DNA of 64,000 nucleotides from Chloroflexi bacterium OLB14 (GTDB lineage: Bacteria > Chloroflexota > Anaerolineae > Anaerolineales > Villigracilaceae): assembly GCA_001567105.1 (NCBI GenBank), contig LMZR01000045.1, positions 58,438-122,437 of the forward strand, given 5' to 3'. Shown here piece by piece: positions 39,780-49,253 of this stretch (position 1 is the first letter of the stretch; each line of letters starts with the position of its first letter). Made by a program: the position numbers and the translations under genes. Under the pieces are notes generated by a model. The model was not told the origin of the DNA and did not search any database. It saw only the letters and a list, made by a program, of their open reading frames with translations.

Positions 39780-40748
39780 ATGCCCAACATTTTTTTCCTA
39801 CACGGCAATGACGAATTTGCCATCACTCGCAAACTCAAAGAATTTGAGTCTGATTTCAGTGATGTCACCACAGCAGATATGAACACTGCTCGCCTTGAAG
39901 CACGCAGCATGACTGAAAATGATTTGAATAACGCCGTTAATGCTATGCCGTTTTTAGCACCAAAACGTTTGGTGATTCTTTCAAACCCTTCTGCAAAATA
40001 TAACAATCCACAAACACGAAAAAAGTTTGCCGAATTTTTGAATGTCATTCCAGAAACAGCTAAATTGGTGATGCACGAATTAATCGAACCAAAAGAAATT
40101 GATAAGCATTGGTTAATTAAATTAGCAGGTAAAGAAAATAGCAAAATCAAAACACAAGCATTTTTTCTGCCCAAACAAAGAGACATGGCAGGTTGGATCA
40201 TCAACGAAGCAAAAAATCAAGATGGAAAGATAGAACCTCAAGCCGCCGCTAAGTTAGCGGAAATGGTAGGCGTGGATACACGTCAGGCGGGCATGGAAAT
40301 TTCAAAGTTATTGGCTTATGTCAATTGGCAGCGACCAGTTCGCGGGTCCGATGTGGAAGCGGTTTGTATCGTCACATCACAACAAAGTGTATTTGATTTT
40401 GTAGATGCTTTATCACAAGGCAATGGAAAAGTCGCTCAAAAATTATTGCATCGTTTGTTAGAAAATGAAGACCCGTTTGCATTGTGGGGCATGGTGGTGC
40501 GTCAATTTCGTTTGTTGATTCAAGCCCGAGAAATTTTAGACGGACGTGGCAACAAAGATGATGTAGCACGCGCATTGAGTGTGCATCCGTTTGTCGCAGA
40601 AAAAACAACAGGGCAAGCGACTCGTTTTTCAATTGAGTCTTTAGAAAGTATTTATCGAAAATTATTACGCATTGATGAACAAGTTAAAACCAGCCAAGTG
40701 ACATTAGACTTGGCTTTGGATACATTGATTGTTGAATTAAGTAAATAA
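39780..40748 (+). CDS. holA: DNA polymerase III delta subunit
   Basis: 322-residue clamp-loader subunit. The AAA+-like N-domain begins IFFLHGNDEFAITRKLKEF. Later conserved stretches are GNGKVAQKLLHRLLENEDPFALWGMVVRQFRLLIQAREI and LDLALDTLIVELSK at the end. It opens the beta clamp during replication. Confidence 0.93.
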   Translation: MPNIFFLHGNDEFAITRKLKEFESDFSDVTTADMNTARLEARSMTENDLNNAVNAMPFLAPKRLVILSNPSAKYNNPQTRKKFAEFLNVIPETAKLVMHELIEPKEIDKHWLIKLAGKENSKIKTQAFFLPKQRDMAGWIINEAKNQDGKIEPQAAAKLAEMVGVDTRQAGMEISKLLAYVNWQRPVRGSDVEAVCIVTSQQSVFDFVDALSQGNGKVAQKLLHRLLENEDPFALWGMVVRQFRLLIQAREILDGRGNKDDVARALSVHPFVAEKTTGQATRFSIESLESIYRKLLRIDEQVKTSQVTLDLALDTLIVELSK

Positions 40749-40754
40749 AATAGA

Positions 40755-40805
40755 CCGTCCCGCAGGTTTAGATTAATCATCGCTCAGTCGCCGTCCTCGG
40801 CGACG
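40755..40805. repeat. Two partial palindromic elements
   Basis: A single arm CGTCCCGCAGGTTT (as at 25970) is followed 18 bp later by GTCGCCGTCCTCGGCGAC (as at 53880). Both families meet between holA and the convergent DUF4190-like gene. Confidence 0.7.
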
Positions 40806-40838
40806 TGTTCTTTAATGCACTGTTGACGCTAAATAAAA

Positions 40839-41198
40839 CTACGAACTACCCACTGCTGAAAATATTAAGAATGCAATGAACAACACATAGGGGAGCAGAC
40901 ATAAAAGATTAATCACCAAACCTGCAATGGCTATATTTTTTCTTGAATCGTTTTTGCGAATTGCTATCACACCTACGATAACACCTGTTAATGAAAGTAA
41001 TACAGTTAGTATCCCTGCCAATGAGCCACCACCAAATAACAAACCTAACCCCATGAGTTCATCATCAGCAGTGTTGGTTGCACTTCCAGTGAACACACCA
41101 AATGAAATCAGATAAATACACCACACTAATAAAATGATGATTGGCAAAACGATAGAAAAGATAGCCAGCCGTGATGGTTTTGAAGATTCTGTTGACAT
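40839..41198 (-). CDS. DUF4190-like small membrane protein
   Basis: 119 residues with about three membrane helices. Pattern: LAIFSIVLPIIILLVWCIYL, LTGVIVGVIAIRKNDSRKNIAIAGLVINLL. This matches DUF4190-type proteins that recycle the G-x-I-A-G-L-V-I-N motif. Function unknown. 8 bp downstream of the ATL gene. Confidence 0.75.
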   Translation of the reverse strand: MSTESSKPSRLAIFSIVLPIIILLVWCIYLISFGVFTGSATNTADDELMGLGLLFGGGSLAGILTVLLSLTGVIVGVIAIRKNDSRKNIAIAGLVINLLCLLPYVLFIAFLIFSAVGSS

Positions 41199-41206
41199 AT
41201 TTTCTC

Positions 41207-41593
41207 CTAAAATAATTTAGATTGTATCGGCTGTGCATCATCATTCCCACTCCAGCCAAATATTTTCAAATCGATTTTATTTTTCGCATCAAACTTAACG
41301 CCTTCATCTTCTAACAACAAACGTTGTCTTTCTGCCCCTTGTCTTTCACTAATTTCACCTTTTGAGTTAATCACTCTTTGCCATGGCACATCATCAGGGC
41401 AATTTGCCATGGCTCCACCAACCCAACGTGGAGCAAATGCTTTATAGGCTTCAATATCCACACCATTGGGCGGCGGAATCATTTTTGCAATTTGTCCGTA
41501 TGTTGCAACTTTGCCACGCGGAATTTTACGCACAATCATCCACACTTCTTCATAATAATTTTGTTGATTCGGTGGCGAAGAAAAAGATGGCAT
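41207..41593 (-). CDS. Alkyltransferase-like (ATL) protein, MGMT family without the active Cys
   Basis: 128 residues of the O6-alkylguanine methyltransferase DNA-binding fold. It has the winged-helix IPRGKVATYGQIAKMI and WVGGAMANCPDDVPWQRVINSKGEIS. Where MGMT has PCHRVI, this protein has PWQRVI, so the acceptor Cys is replaced by Trp. ATL proteins bind alkylated guanine and recruit nucleotide excision repair. Confidence 0.9.
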   Translation of the reverse strand: MPSFSSPPNQQNYYEEVWMIVRKIPRGKVATYGQIAKMIPPPNGVDIEAYKAFAPRWVGGAMANCPDDVPWQRVINSKGEISERQGAERQRLLLEDEGVKFDAKNKIDLKIFGWSGNDDAQPIQSKLF

Positions 41594-41596
41594 ATA

Positions 41597-43098
41597 TTAC
41601 CTCTTTGCTAGATATTTATAATACAACGACTGCCTAACATTGGCAATAAAATTTTTGGATAATTCATCATCCATAAATTGGAGTGACACGATTTCATCCG
41701 CGACTAATTTGTTAGGATGCTCCGCTTCCAACTTGCCCGCAGTTGGTAGATGCGTAGCAGGCTTGGGCAATGTCTGCAAGCGTTGACTTTCATCCAAAAT
41801 AAAATAGTATTCATAGGTTCTATAAAGCGAGCGATTGATTTCGTACAATGGAGTTAATGCGCCAATAAAAAGTAAGGCGTAAAGCGTAATGCGTAATAAA
41901 CGTGAAATATTATTTTGAAAAATTGTTTCGGCGGTTAATATCATCAAATAAAATAATGGCGCGATGGATGCACGCATGGCGAAATCTCGTCCAGAACCAA
42001 TTTGAATAAATGGAATGATGATTAATAAAATGCCTGTGATAATCCAACGCGGGTCACGAAATTTGATTGGGGCAAGTAATAACCATAATATTCCACCTTC
42101 GAGTAAAAAGAAAAATATAAATTCTTTGAATGGAATTGCTTGTAAACTTCTTTCTTGTGCGGCAGTGTTGGATGAAAAATAAAAAGTAGAAAGTAGAACA
42201 ATGGTAATGGATGAAAGTAGAATTGGATAATTAATATTTTTGAAAATTGATTTTAGATTTTTAAGTATTTCAATTGCAACATACGGGATTAATCCAATAG
42301 ATGCAAGTGGGGCGAAGAAGAAACAGAGTGACCATGTGAAAATTTGGAGTGAGGGAGCTAGCTCCCGTCTTTCAAACAGCAAGCTGTTTGACTCCATAAT
42401 GATGACGATACACAACCATGCAGGAATGGCTTGATTGAAAACCCAAAATAATTGCGTGGTGAAAGATGAATACTGCAAATTGCCAGCCCAAATTTCAAGA
42501 TGTGTGATTGGCGGAAATAAAGTTGGATATTCTTGTGGAAAAACTAAAACACCTAGAGAATCTAATCCGCTAAAGAAGATGAGTAGTAAAGTTGATTTGC
42601 TTGGCGATGTCTTTAGAAATCTGCTGAGTTGCAGTGTAATCAGAATTATCCCAAGCCATGACCATAAGAATAAAAATAAATTTGCAATATCCCAACCGAA
42701 AAATTTTCCAACGAGTGCAGAAGGTAGCCAATAGCCTACATAATAAACCAACATTTTTATTGGACCTGTTTCAGGTTGTGCATAGTAAACTGGAAAATCG
42801 AAATTGATTAGGTCGTGAAAAACTGCATTGCGCCAGTGATGATCCCAATTTTGGAAGGCGTAGCGCCGATGCCAGAGAGGAAGAGCCAAGTGAAAGTGAG
42901 CAGAAGGCAGAGGGCAAAATCGTAATGCGTAATGCGTAATTCGTAATGCGTAATTGGTGACTGTTTGAGAAGTTTGTATAGTGTGAAGATGATAATTAAT
43001 GAAACAGGAACCGCAATAGATAAACGAAGCCATCCGAAAACAAATAAGATGAATGGAAAAGTTAAATAAAGAATGGAAATACGCTGTAAATGCTTCAT
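41597..43098 (-). CDS. Large polytopic membrane protein, GT39-like (one frameshift; repeat insertions)
   Basis: Fragments 42808-43098 (N-terminus, MKHLQRISILYLTFPF) and 41597-43033 join near 42860, giving about 500 residues. There are about eleven helices and an outer tail (ATHLPTAGKLEAEHPNKLVADEIVSL). The loop FQNWDHHWRNAVFHDLINFDFPV replaces the usual GT39 DE loop. Two repeat classes are translated in it: ITHYELRITHY (7-nt tract) and ESNSLLFERRELAPS (twin hairpin at 42346). Family assignment is tentative. Confidence 0.65.
41878..41905. repeat. GCGTAAT heptamer tract inside a membrane-protein gene
   Basis: GCGTAAA, GCGTAAT, GCGTAAT units translated in frame as part of the membrane protein at 41597-43098. 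Confidence 0.65.
42346..42395. repeat. Twin-hairpin element inside a coding region
   Basis: Outer arms GGAGT/ACTCC enclose GGGAGCTAGCTCCC and CAAACAGCAAGCTGTTTG. The element is read through in frame by the 41597-43098 gene, adding ESNSLLFERRELAPSL in a loop. Its plan equals that of the intergenic element at 29984-30040. Confidence 0.85.
42920..42957. repeat. CGTAATG/CGTAATT heptamer tract in coding sequence
   Basis: Five tandem 7-nt units translated as a Thr/His/Tyr-rich repeat in the N-terminal fragment of the 41597-43098 gene (SPITHYELRITHY). The membrane-protein frame shows a loop insertion there. Confidence 0.8.
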
Positions 43099-43105
43099 AA
43101 ATGGT

Positions 43106-44583
43106 CTATGGTCTATCGTCCAATTCGTAAATGAGGTAATTATCTTTTTGAATTGTAATGGAATAATTTTCGTCTAAGAAAATTTGTAAGGCGGGGAATT
43201 TGGTGCGAGAGGTATCGTCACCACCGACCCAGGGTTTATCAACAGAAGTGACTTCGATAATAAAACGTGGCATGGATTCTTGTAATTGATTCATAAAATC
43301 ATTTCGCAAATTTTGAATATATGGGTTTGAGATGTGATGATAGAAATAAAAGTCAAAAACATAATTCGTTGCAATAGGTGTGTGCGTTTGAAGCATGGCG
43401 AGCAGCGTTCCACCTGTCCAATCTAGTGGTTGGACTACATCACCTGCTTGTAAATTTTTTTCGAGAAAGTTGGCGATTTCAATAGCACGGTCTGATGAGG
43501 TGACGATGGGTTGGTGATTGAGTTGTCTTATGAAGGTTTGGGATGGGCGGATGGTAAAGATAATTGTTATGAGAAAAATTAACGATGCGTAAGGCGTGAT
43601 GCGTGATGCGTGATTGGAAAGTGGGGAGTGGAAAGTAGAAAGTGATAACGATGCAAGGGTGATGATGAAGTAAGTAAATAAAATGTAATGATATGGAAAA
43701 AATTGTCCTGTGAAAGCAGGGTAGATGGCGTAGCATAAGGCTAGGCTTGCTAATAAATATGTCTTTTTGTTTTGGTTGAGATAAATCGCCAATACGGCAG
43801 GGATGAGCCATAATCCATGATTGCCGAAACGCCAGATTTGATTCAGAAGATAAGTTAGCTTATCTGCGCCAGAGACGATGACTAATTCACCGTTGATTTG
43901 GGAATATAAACCCCAATAGTTAAATGCAATGTCAAGGAAGGGAGATAAAGCATGTGTGGATGCCAGCCATAAGATAATTGCTATCAATGGAGTCAAAAAA
44001 CCGAGTGCATAATGAAATGTTTTTTTGAGCCATGCAGAGTCAAGGTCAAAGAGAATGATGGGGATGAGTCCGATGGCGGAGTGAGGTTTAATTGTCGAAG
44101 CGAGACCAAATAGAAATCCAAGTATGAGGCGTTGCTTGTTAGTCAGTGAATCTTGAAGCGAGATAAAAATCGCTAACGAGAGAAAAATCAAAATTAAATA
44201 TTCGCGTTGTAAAGAAAGTGAGGGACCACCTTGCAAATATTTCAATCCAAATAAAATACCTGCTATGAGTGCGGATGTTTTATTTATTTTTTTAATGCTT
44301 GATAGGTGATGAAAATAATTGTGGCGAGGATGAATATATCGAGCAGGCGAATGCGTAGTGCGCCGAAGTTGCTGAGTGTGCCGAGAAAATAATAAATGAT
44401 GTAACTGCCTGGCATTTGAAAATCGAAAAAATCTTTGTAGGGAATTTTTCCGTTTTGCATTAGGAAGGTTTCGTAAAATAATGGGGCTTCGTCGTGGGTG
44501 AGGGGCCAGTGCAATGAAAAAATTGCTTGCGTGATTAAGAAGATGGCAAGCAAGATGATAAATAAAATTTGAATACGTTTCAT
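43106..44583 (-). CDS. GT39-like membrane glycosyltransferase (one frameshift)
   Basis: Fragments 44284-44583 (N-terminus) and 43106-44245 join at a 7-nt homopolymer (44285-44291), restoring QALKKINKTSALIGILFGLKYLQGG and about 492 residues. The first loop has LTHDEAPLFYE (D31/E32), the catalytic Asp-Glu of GT39/PMT-like enzymes. There are many helices, then an outer domain (GDVVQPLDWTGGTLLAML). A heptamer tract at 43585-43644 encodes the loop SPLSNHASRITPYA. It is 7 bp upstream of the next GT39-like gene. Confidence 0.78.
43585..43644. repeat. Two heptamer families in tandem inside the GT39-like gene
   Basis: (GCGTAAG, then GCGTGAT three times) followed directly by TGGAAAG-type units (four). 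Both families occur elsewhere in the window. Translated in frame. Confidence 0.8.
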
Positions 44584-44603
44584 AGGATTTGATTATAACA
44601 ATC

Positions 44604-45038
44604 CTATGGTATCAACATCACCAAAACGATAATCCCTAAAGCGGTTAGCCCACCTTTCAAAATTACTTTGCGGGCTTGCTTTTTGATTTGCCGATCTACA
44701 CTTTCATCTTTAATTTTTTCTTTTTTCTCGGTCAAGTGACGCAAACTGCGTTGAGCGAGAACTACTCAGGTTTTATCGCGCCATTGAAAAAAACTAGAGG
44801 TAGCAGATGCTAAGGGCAAAAATAAAATCAAACGCCAAAGTGGATTGACATTTAATATCAGCAAGATGATAAGGATTATGCTCGTGAAAACAAAAATGCG
44901 GATGGCGAAATTTAAGCGCTTCTTTCGTTCTTTGGGGCTGATGTTTGCAATGCAAACTTCTCCTGCGCCTTCGCCTTCTTCTGGATTCATTGAATCAAAG
45001 ATTAAGTTTGAAAATTTGAGTATCGAGTCGGTGAGCAT
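44604..45038 (-). CDS. Small membrane protein of unknown function (one frameshift)
   Basis: The first frame (44766-45038) gives 90 residues with two helices (FVFTSIILIILLILNV; LWRLILFLPLASATSSFF) and stops after QWRDKT. The neighbouring frame continues CVVLAQRSLRHLTEKKEKI and ends with a third helix (LTALGIIVLVMLIP) at 44604. A missing base near 44770 would make one protein of about 145 residues. Function unknown. Confidence 0.55.
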
Positions 45039-45047
45039 AGTTTTTTA

Positions 45048-45078
45048 GAAATCCGAAGTCTTTAAGACTTCGGATTTC
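45048..45078. repeat. 31-bp palindrome AAATCCGAAGTCTT/AAGACTTCGGATTT
   Basis: Near-perfect dyad in the gap between the small membrane protein and the VOC gene. On the + strand it is followed by TCTTTATTTT and could work as a terminator, though both flanking genes are on the minus strand. Confidence 0.75.
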
Positions 45079-45079
45079 T

Positions 45080-45940
45080 TTATTTTACTCTTAACACAAT
45101 CCCATTTTGAGATGGGTCGTATAACAAAATGCCTGCTACGGTTTTGTTGTAGGAGACATTTGCTTTTTCGATATTGGCAATAGCATCATCTAATGCACTT
45201 TGATTTGGAAATTCAATGCTGAAATGTCTTAAGCCAGCTGCATCTACTGGGGGAGGTGGCGCGCCAACTCCTTGCCAAGTATTTAATCCAATGTGGTGAT
45301 GATAACCACCTGCTGATACAAATGCCATTTGATATTCTTTGACATTGCCCATCACGTCAAAGCCGATGACGTTATGATAAAAATTTACTGCTTCATCCAA
45401 ATCACGGACGTGTAAATGGACGTGTCCCATTTTTGTTTGGGGTGGAACAGGTACACTTAAATCTTCATCTTCTTTCAATAAACTAAACAGAGCATTGACA
45501 TCTAAAGGCTCGCGTCCATCACTCCATGAGCCATCTTTGCGACGCGTTTCATATTTGCCATCTTTCAATGTCCATGTGCCATCTTCGGGAGATTCAGCAT
45601 ATAACTCAATGCCATTGCCTTCTGGGTCATCGAGGTAAGTTGTTTTGGTCATAATATGGTCGGTGGGGTGATTGCGATATTTAATAGCAAACAAACGAGC
45701 AATAGCAATGGCAAGTTCTTTTTGATTTGGGAACAAAACTGCAAAGTGATATAAGCCAGTCACTCCGCGATATTTTTTGAGATTTGATTCTTGAATCAAA
45801 TGTAATAAAGCATTATTGTCCGAGCCGAGTGTGGCTTTGTTTTCATTTTGTGAAAGCAATTTGAATCCAAGTGCTTGTTGATAGAAGCGAATCTGATTCT
45901 CCAGATTAGCAACGGTCAATGAAACAGCACCAACTCCCAC
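45080..45940 (-). CDS. VOC-family dioxygenase/glyoxalase-like protein (CatE-like)
   Basis: Two tandem vicinal-oxygen-chelate modules (about 1-115 and 170-285). The second has MGHVHLHVRDLDEAVNFYHNVIGF, HHHIGLNTW and a late Glu-like position in the terminal strand, resembling ring-cleaving dioxygenases such as B. subtilis CatE. The frame opens at a GTG, but another frame upstream (from ATG 45992, MIKDMQTTQK) leads into LHPDVGVGAVSLTV if a 6-nt A or T run near 45955 is corrected. So the true gene probably starts at 45992 or 45980. Confidence 0.82.
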   Translation of the reverse strand: MGVGAVSLTVANLENQIRFYQQALGFKLLSQNENKATLGSDNNALLHLIQESNLKKYRGVTGLYHFAVLFPNQKELAIAIARLFAIKYRNHPTDHIMTKTTYLDDPEGNGIELYAESPEDGTWTLKDGKYETRRKDGSWSDGREPLDVNALFSLLKEDEDLSVPVPPQTKMGHVHLHVRDLDEAVNFYHNVIGFDVMGNVKEYQMAFVSAGGYHHHIGLNTWQGVGAPPPPVDAAGLRHFSIEFPNQSALDDAIANIEKANVSYNKTVAGILLYDPSQNGIVLRVK

Positions 45941-46079
45941 GTCGGGATGAAGCGAAAAAAGTTTTTTGAGTTGTTTGCATATCTTTAATCATTATAAATC
46001 CATATCTATATAAAATATCTCGCAGATTTGTTTTGTAGGTCAATTCCAAAATCAAAATCCGCGAGATGGTGTTGTATTA

Positions 46080-46454
46080 TTATGAAAACAAATTGAAGCG
46101 ACCAAACATAACGACAACTGCTAATATGAGCAATACAATATTGATTGGAATAACTTGATATTCTTTCTTAGGTAAATGTACTGTAAAAATGGCTAGCGCT
46201 TGAATCACTGCTAAGCCAACTGCGGCAACAACTGTGAGCCACGGCAAAATACCTGTAAGCAATGGCAAAATTAGCCCAAGCGCGCCAAGCAATTCAGATA
46301 CACCAACAAAACGAATGTAGTTATCAGGTTTATCATGTGCCCATGTCATTTGCGCGTTTGCACGAGCTTTATGTGGCGTAAAAGCTTTCATCTGACCTGC
46401 TAAGAGATATAAGGTGGCTAATAAACCTTGCACAATCCATAATACGATGTTCAT
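46080..46454 (-). CDS. DoxX-family membrane protein
   Basis: 124 residues, four helices. FVGVSELLGALGLILPLLTGILPWLTVVAAVGLAVIQALA is typical of DoxX/DoxD proteins. These sit with redox enzymes and quinone metabolism. It lies 26 bp downstream of the LUD gene and may share its promoter. Confidence 0.85.
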   Translation of the reverse strand: MNIVLWIVQGLLATLYLLAGQMKAFTPHKARANAQMTWAHDKPDNYIRFVGVSELLGALGLILPLLTGILPWLTVVAAVGLAVIQALAIFTVHLPKKEYQVIPINIVLLILAVVVMFGRFNLFS

Positions 46455-46480
46455 TTCTTTTCTCCTGAAATAATAATTTT

Positions 46481-47116
46481 TTAGAAACCAATTTTTTCTT
46501 TGACAATAATCATGGTGGCGCGGTTTGGTCGAATCTCTTTATTGATAATCAACAACTTGCTAACATTTGTGCTAACTTTGTAAAGTTCTTGCATGTGTTC
46601 TTCTTCAAGCGGAACAACATATTCATTAATACGCTTCAAGCCTTCGTTCAAATCTTTTACAAGTTTTTGAGCGCCCACTACCCAAACAATTTTTCCTGCA
46701 CCAGAAGCATACGGACCTAATTGACTACCTGTGTTAGAGGCAATCAACACGTGCCCATCTTCTGTCACTGCATGAACACTGCCTGCGGCATAATCTGGCG
46801 CGCCGCCTAATTTGCGTATCTCGCGTGCTTGCGTTTCACGATTCATGGCAAACATTTTTGGGCGAAGTGCATCAAAACGACCAGAAGTATCCACTTCTTT
46901 TTGAATACCGAGAGTTTCTAATGTCACTGAGGCACCAAGAAGCACTTCTGATTCATCTGGTATCAATTCAAAAAATAATTTCTTTGCTTCTTCTGCATTT
47001 TCAGCGATCAATGTTTTGATTCCGTTTGCTTCCAATGCTTGAGCCGTTCGTTTAATTTGCTCATCAGAAACAATTTCAGAAAATACTTTTTCAACACTTG
47101 CAATATCTACAGTCAT
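46481..47116 (-). CDS. LUD-domain protein (LutC/YkgG-like)
   Basis: 211-residue LUD (lactate utilisation) domain protein. LGASVTLETLGI, and GSVHAVTEDGHVLIASNTGSQLGPYASGAGKIVWVVGAQKLV in the second half, are family signatures. No lutA or lutB lies next to it, so the lactate role is not supported here. It is divergent from a TetR regulator. Confidence 0.87.
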   Translation of the reverse strand: MTVDIASVEKVFSEIVSDEQIKRTAQALEANGIKTLIAENAEEAKKLFFELIPDESEVLLGASVTLETLGIQKEVDTSGRFDALRPKMFAMNRETQAREIRKLGGAPDYAAGSVHAVTEDGHVLIASNTGSQLGPYASGAGKIVWVVGAQKLVKDLNEGLKRINEYVVPLEEEHMQELYKVSTNVSKLLIINKEIRPNRATMIIVKEKIGF

Positions 47117-47172
47117 AAAATCTCCTTTTATCTTGACACGATTTATTTTGTTTGATAATATACACCCGTTGC

Positions 47173-47199
47173 CTAAACAACAGATGTTGTATAGTTTAG
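47173..47199. promoter_or_regulatory. Candidate TetR operator between LUD and tetR
   Basis: Outer arms CTAAAC/GTTTAG frame an inner dyad CAACA-GA-TGTTG (47178-47189) in the 150-bp divergent gap. TetR proteins usually bind such dyads between themselves and their divergent target. Confidence 0.45.
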
Positions 47200-47266
47200 T
47201 GTTCTTACGAACTTAGGTCAACCACCAAACTTTTGAATCTGTTGGATAAACAACACTGGAGCAAAA

Positions 47267-47848
47267 ATGTTGCCTAACCCAAAACAAATGGATGAGACCC
47301 TAGACCCGCGCGTCAAACGTACCCGCAGTTTGATTCTGGAATCCTTCGGCAGTTTACTGGCTGAAAAAAACTTCGAGAATATTTCTGTGCAAGATGTGAC
47401 AGATAAAGCGCAAATCAACCGTGCTACGTTTTACGCACACTTTCAAGATAAATATGCTTTGTTAGATTATTCAATTAGCAAAATGTTTATGCAAGAAATT
47501 GAAAAACGAACTCTCAATGTTTGTCATTACACCCCTGATAATTTAAGAAATTTAATTTTGGCAGTTTGTGAATTTTTAAGCAGTATTCATTCTAGTTGCG
47601 CGCAACCACATCAACAGTTTGAATCTTTGGTTGAAACACAAATCAAAAAACAAATTTTCGGCTTGTTAACTTATTGGTTGAAACAATCAAAATCAAAAAA
47701 TTCAACAGACATTCCAGCAACTGTAGCCACTTGGGCAATTTATGGTTTGGCTTCGCATTATAGTCACATGAAAAAACGCCCCGCTCTCGATAAATTCGTG
47801 AACGAAGCGTTTCCTTTAGTGGCTGTTAATTTGGAACAGTTTGCATAA
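47267..47848 (+). CDS. TetR/AcrR-family transcription regulator
   Basis: 193 residues. The N-terminal TetR HTH has RTRSLILESFGSLLAEKNFENISVQDVTDKAQINRATFYAHFQDKYALLDYSI, a well-conserved motif. The C-terminal ligand domain resembles the TetR_C type found in redox or stress-linked regulators. Likely represses the divergent LUD-doxX pair. The exact start is uncertain: TTG 47267 or ATG 47288 (MDETLDPRVKR). Confidence 0.9.
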   Translation: MLPNPKQMDETLDPRVKRTRSLILESFGSLLAEKNFENISVQDVTDKAQINRATFYAHFQDKYALLDYSISKMFMQEIEKRTLNVCHYTPDNLRNLILAVCEFLSSIHSSCAQPHQQFESLVETQIKKQIFGLLTYWLKQSKSKNSTDIPATVATWAIYGLASHYSHMKKRPALDKFVNEAFPLVAVNLEQFA

Positions 47849-47867
47849 TAAAGTGACGGTCACTTTA
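47849..47867. repeat. 19-bp palindrome AAAGTGACGGTCACTTT
   Basis: Lies between convergent tetR and pgi/pmi. Related to the 33-bp palindrome at 26353-26385. Confidence 0.7.
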
Positions 47868-47872
47868 TCAAT

Positions 47873-48935
47873 TTATTTCTTCGCCATCTCTTCTTTGAAT
47901 CGCACCAATGCTTCTACTGGTGTGGGGTCAACGCCGTAGCCCATAGCAAGATAATAAGCCATGTAATCACCGAATAAAATCAAAGTCCATATTTGCGCCA
48001 GAGAACTTTTTCCGCGTGCATCCACAAAATCGGTATTCAAACCTTCGAGCATAAAAGTTTTTCGCATTAAATCAGAACGCAAACGATTACGGCGATTATC
48101 CGATGCGGCGCGTAAAAATAATGTCATAGTATGTGCGTTCAATGTTTGTTGCGGATTGATCGTGCCAGCCAATGTGTTGTGATTCGCTTCAGGAATAAAT
48201 TCAAAATTTGCACCTGCTTTCGCAATTTCGTTAATTTGTCCTTTCCATCTGCGTGCCACAGGCGCAAGGATTCCTGCACCAACAATCGTCACCCAACGTC
48301 CCATCAATTGCCCTGCATATCTTTTTGCAGGGTTATTCGCCGCCAAAACATTTGCATTGATATTCTCTTGCGATTTTTTCATCGCATCAATGGCTTCGAT
48401 TAAATCACTTTCAGGATTTGGAATCAGATTCATTCTGCTGATTAAACTTAACAACAAGCCGAATGAATAACCCACAGCGGCTCGGGGCTGACCTTGATGG
48501 CTGAATCGCCATACTGGAAGTTTTTTCTCGTCTGCCAGTTTTGCAAGTTCACCACCAGTGGTGATTGTCACAATGGAACATTCATTTTGAAGTGCAGTTT
48601 GAAATGAATCTAATGTTTCTTCGGTGTTACCAGAATGAGATGAACAAATGACGAGTGTATCTTGTCCTTTGGCAAATGCAGGTAAGCCATAATCTCGATG
48701 GACGGTAACAGGTATCAGCAAAGTTGAAGCGATATATGTCGCTACTAAATCTGCACCGATGGCTGAACCACCTAATCCACATATCACAATGTTTTGATAA
48801 TTTCTTTTTTTCAGGCAGTGGCTGATTTTTACCTAACTCCCACGCTGTTTGTAATTGATTGGGCAAGTTATCAATTTCAGCCAGCATGTTGAGTGTATCA
48901 AGTTTTTTGAAATATTCTAAATCGTCTAAGTTCAC
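47873..48935 (-). CDS. Bifunctional phosphoglucose/phosphomannose isomerase (one frameshift)
   Basis: Frames 48627-48935 (N-terminus MNLDDLEYFKKLDTLNML) and 47873-48787 join at a 7-nt homopolymer (48805-48811), giving NYQNIVICGLGGSAIGADL and about 353 residues. Family features: SIS-fold GLGGSAIGAD, SSHSGNTEETL, and the C-terminal GYGVDPTPVEALVRFKEEM. It interconverts glucose-6-P, fructose-6-P and mannose-6-P and so feeds GDP-mannose to the gmd pathway. Confidence 0.88.
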
Positions 48936-48941
48936 TTTGTT

Positions 48942-49238
48942 TCACCTTCTTTTTTGTCTGGGATAAAAAATTGCGATAATACATAATACCCAACCGAGTG
49001 TATCAAAAAATACACCTATAATGGAAAAGACATGCGTAAAACTTGTATAGTTCATCATGTGACTGTTATTTGCGTGAATAAAGTTTTGAGCAATATCTGT
49101 TAAACCACCAAGTAACATAATGCTCAAGCCAATTAAAACCAAAATGGATTTTCGCGGCGATTGTTTCCAACGCACAATAGCGAGGATTAAACCAATTACC
49201 CAAATAAACATTGGAAGACATACTGTAACGTAAAACAT
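48942..49238 (-). CDS. Small membrane protein of unknown function
   Basis: 98 residues with three hydrophobic helices (FIWVIGLILAIV; ILVLIGLSIMLLGGLTDIAQNFI; VFFDTLGWVLCIIAIFY). No family recognised. It lies between pgi/pmi and the S10 peptidase, 6 bp from the former. Confidence 0.65.
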   Translation of the reverse strand: MFYVTVCLPMFIWVIGLILAIVRWKQSPRKSILVLIGLSIMLLGGLTDIAQNFIHANNSHMMNYTSFTHVFSIIGVFFDTLGWVLCIIAIFYPRQKRR

Positions 49239-49253
49239 AATTTTCCTTTTTTA

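Noticed and set aside
45048..45078. Strong terminator for a + strand gene
   Set aside because: Both flanking genes are on the minus strand, and the T-rich side faces the wrong way for the VOC gene. It is kept as a repeat.
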